NCBI RefSeq assembly: GCF_014764715.1
Contig: NZ_JACXXE010000002.1
Location: forward strand, 248,001 to 312,000
Origin: Bacillus crepusculi
Lineage (GTDB): Bacteria; Bacillota; Bacilli; Bacillales; Bacillaceae
Reading direction: 5' to 3'
DNA: 64,000 nt
Part shown: piece after piece, positions 63,044 to 64,000 of the stretch
Position numbering within the stretch: the stretch's first letter is position 1
Layout of the letters: the number at the start of each line of letters is the position of its first letter
The notes under the pieces: generated by a model
Seen by the model: only the letters and a program-made list of their open reading frames with translations
Told to the model about the DNA's origin: nothing
Database searches by the model: none
Position numbers and translations under genes: made by a program

Positions 63044-64000
63044 ATGATGAATAAAAAATTGAGCTTTCAGGAAAAGCTGCTGAAAATCACAAAGAATCAA
63101 AAGAAAAAGACAAATAAACATGTACTGATTGCTTTACCGATCGTCATTGCTTGTACATTTTTATTTACATTTATCGGGAAAGCACAAGTGCCAACTGTAG
63201 AAAAGAATCCAGAGAACATCCTGACCGCTTCGTTTGTCGGTGACATTATGTTTGGAAGAAATGTAGAGAAAGTGACAGATCGTTATGGAAAACAGCATCT
63301 CTTTCGCTACGCCAAGCCATATTTTGATGTGTCAGACTATGTAACAGGTAACTTTGAGCATCCAGTGGCATCAGATCAGGAACAGGCAGCGCAAAAGAAT
63401 ATTCATTTGAAAACAGATGAAGAGTCTGTCCAAGCGTTGAAGGATTTGAATTTCTCTGTATTAAACTTTGCGAATAACCATGCGGCAGACTATGGTGAAA
63501 AAGGCTTGAACAACACGATTAATTCCTTTGAAAAAGCTGACTTGGATTACACAGGTGCAGGTCGTAACCTTCAAGAGGCAAAGAGTAACATTTCGTATAA
63601 AGAAGTAAATGGTGTCAAAGTTGCTACACTGGGTTTTACTGATGTGTACGGGAAAGATTTTAAAGCAACGAATCAAAAGGCGGGTGTTCTGCCAGCCGAT
63701 CCATCTATCTTTATTCCGATGATTTCACAGGCTGCTGAAAAGGCAGATATCGTCGTTGTTCATGCTCACTGGGGACAGGAGTATAACAATGAAGTAAACG
63801 ATAGACAAAGAGAATTGGCAAGAGCAATGTCAAAGGCTGGGGCTGATATTATTATCGGCGCACACCCGCACGTACTTGAGCCGATGGAAGTCTATAACGG
63901 AACGGCGATCTTCTATAGCCTAGGGAACTTTATTTTTGACCAAGGTTGGTCAAGAACACGTGATTCTGCACTTGTTCAGTATCATCTGAATGAAGATGGA
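63044..64000 (+). CDS. pgsA: Poly-gamma-glutamate synthesis/transport protein PgsA, 5' part
   Basis: This gene starts at ATG 63044 (ATG 63047 is adjacent) after AAGGTGTGT and runs open to the window edge, giving 319 codons. It has an N-terminal membrane anchor after a Lys-rich leader (NKHVLIALPIVIACTFLFTFIG) and the CapA/metallophosphatase-like domain: LTASFVGDIMFGRNVEKV, NFANNHAADYGEKG, VVVHAHWGQEYNNEVNDRQRELARAM and IIIGAHPHVLEP, then FYSLGNFIFDQGW. These fit CapA/PgsA, required with PgsB and PgsC for polymer synthesis and export. The C-terminus is missing. Confidence 0.96.
   Translation, partial: MMNKKLSFQEKLLKITKNQKKKTNKHVLIALPIVIACTFLFTFIGKAQVPTVEKNPENILTASFVGDIMFGRNVEKVTDRYGKQHLFRYAKPYFDVSDYVTGNFEHPVASDQEQAAQKNIHLKTDEESVQALKDLNFSVLNFANNHAADYGEKGLNNTINSFEKADLDYTGAGRNLQEAKSNISYKEVNGVKVATLGFTDVYGKDFKATNQKAGVLPADPSIFIPMISQAAEKADIVVVHAHWGQEYNNEVNDRQRELARAMSKAGADIIIGAHPHVLEPMEVYNGTAIFYSLGNFIFDQGWSRTRDSALVQYHLNEDG

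Overview
This window reads as chromosomal DNA of a Bacillus species. Gene content and order follow the B. subtilis atp–murAA–spoIID–spoIIQ–nrgAB–bcrC–spoIIID–mbl–fabZ–mscL–alsSD–rbs–pgs segment, with differences that I think fit the B. pumilus / safensis / altitudinis group. The species call is inference from protein similarity recalled from memory; the gene-by-gene synteny is visible.

Layout. 1-3.6 kb: 3' end of the F1Fo ATP synthase operon (atpA partial, atpG, atpD, atpC). 3.6-9.8 kb: a small unrecognised gene, ywzB, ywmB, murAA, spoIID with a clear sigma-E-type promoter, and the tandem secreted VWA proteins ywmC/ywmD. 9.8-15.4 kb: a molybdoenzyme block (FdhF/YdeP-type oxidoreductase, OFA-type transporter, fdhD, moaA). 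15.7-17.4 kb: a zinc-starvation operon (rpmG without cysteines, zagA/yciC, rpsN2) with two Zur-box-like palindromes. 17.5-23.8 kb: a small membrane protein, ywnH, spoIIQ, the ammonium genes glnK/nrgA with a TnrA-like site, and an amino-acid ABC transporter whose binding protein appears to start at ATT. 24-27.8 kb: two MFS exporters, bcrC and a MarR regulator.

28-34.6 kb: spoIIID with a short translated leader ORF (usd-like), mbl, flhO, flhP, rapD, fabZ, mscL, ywpF and a small gene. 34.6-34.9 kb holds no gene but carries a promoter-like and terminator-like pair that may define a small RNA. 35-43 kb: a HAD phosphatase, the blue-light receptor ytvA, ywqA/ywqB, a 47-residue protein and UDP-glucose dehydrogenase. 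43-49 kb: split chromate transporter with its Lrp-type regulator, the acetoin genes alsD/alsS/alsR, and ywrF.

49-51.2 kb is a visibly AT-rich accessory patch: a secreted 140-residue protein of unknown function, a VanZ-family membrane protein, and a 468-bp internally deleted IS3-family element sitting exactly in the loop of the bidirectional terminator shared with the ribose operon. 51.2-56.9 kb: rbsRKDACB, with a perfect cre site at its promoter. 56.9-60.6 kb: a gerA-type germinant receptor operon. 60.6-61.4 kb: a long intergenic region with a 23-bp near-palindrome and long inverted repeats, leading into pgsB-pgsC-pgsA (poly-gamma-glutamate synthesis), which runs off the end.

I did not find CRISPR arrays, rRNA, tRNA or prophage genes. 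No wholly new multi-gene system is evident. The best leads are the IS remnant in the terminator loop, the usd/spoIIID coupling structure, the ATT start codon, the candidate small RNA, and the secreted-protein/VanZ pair.
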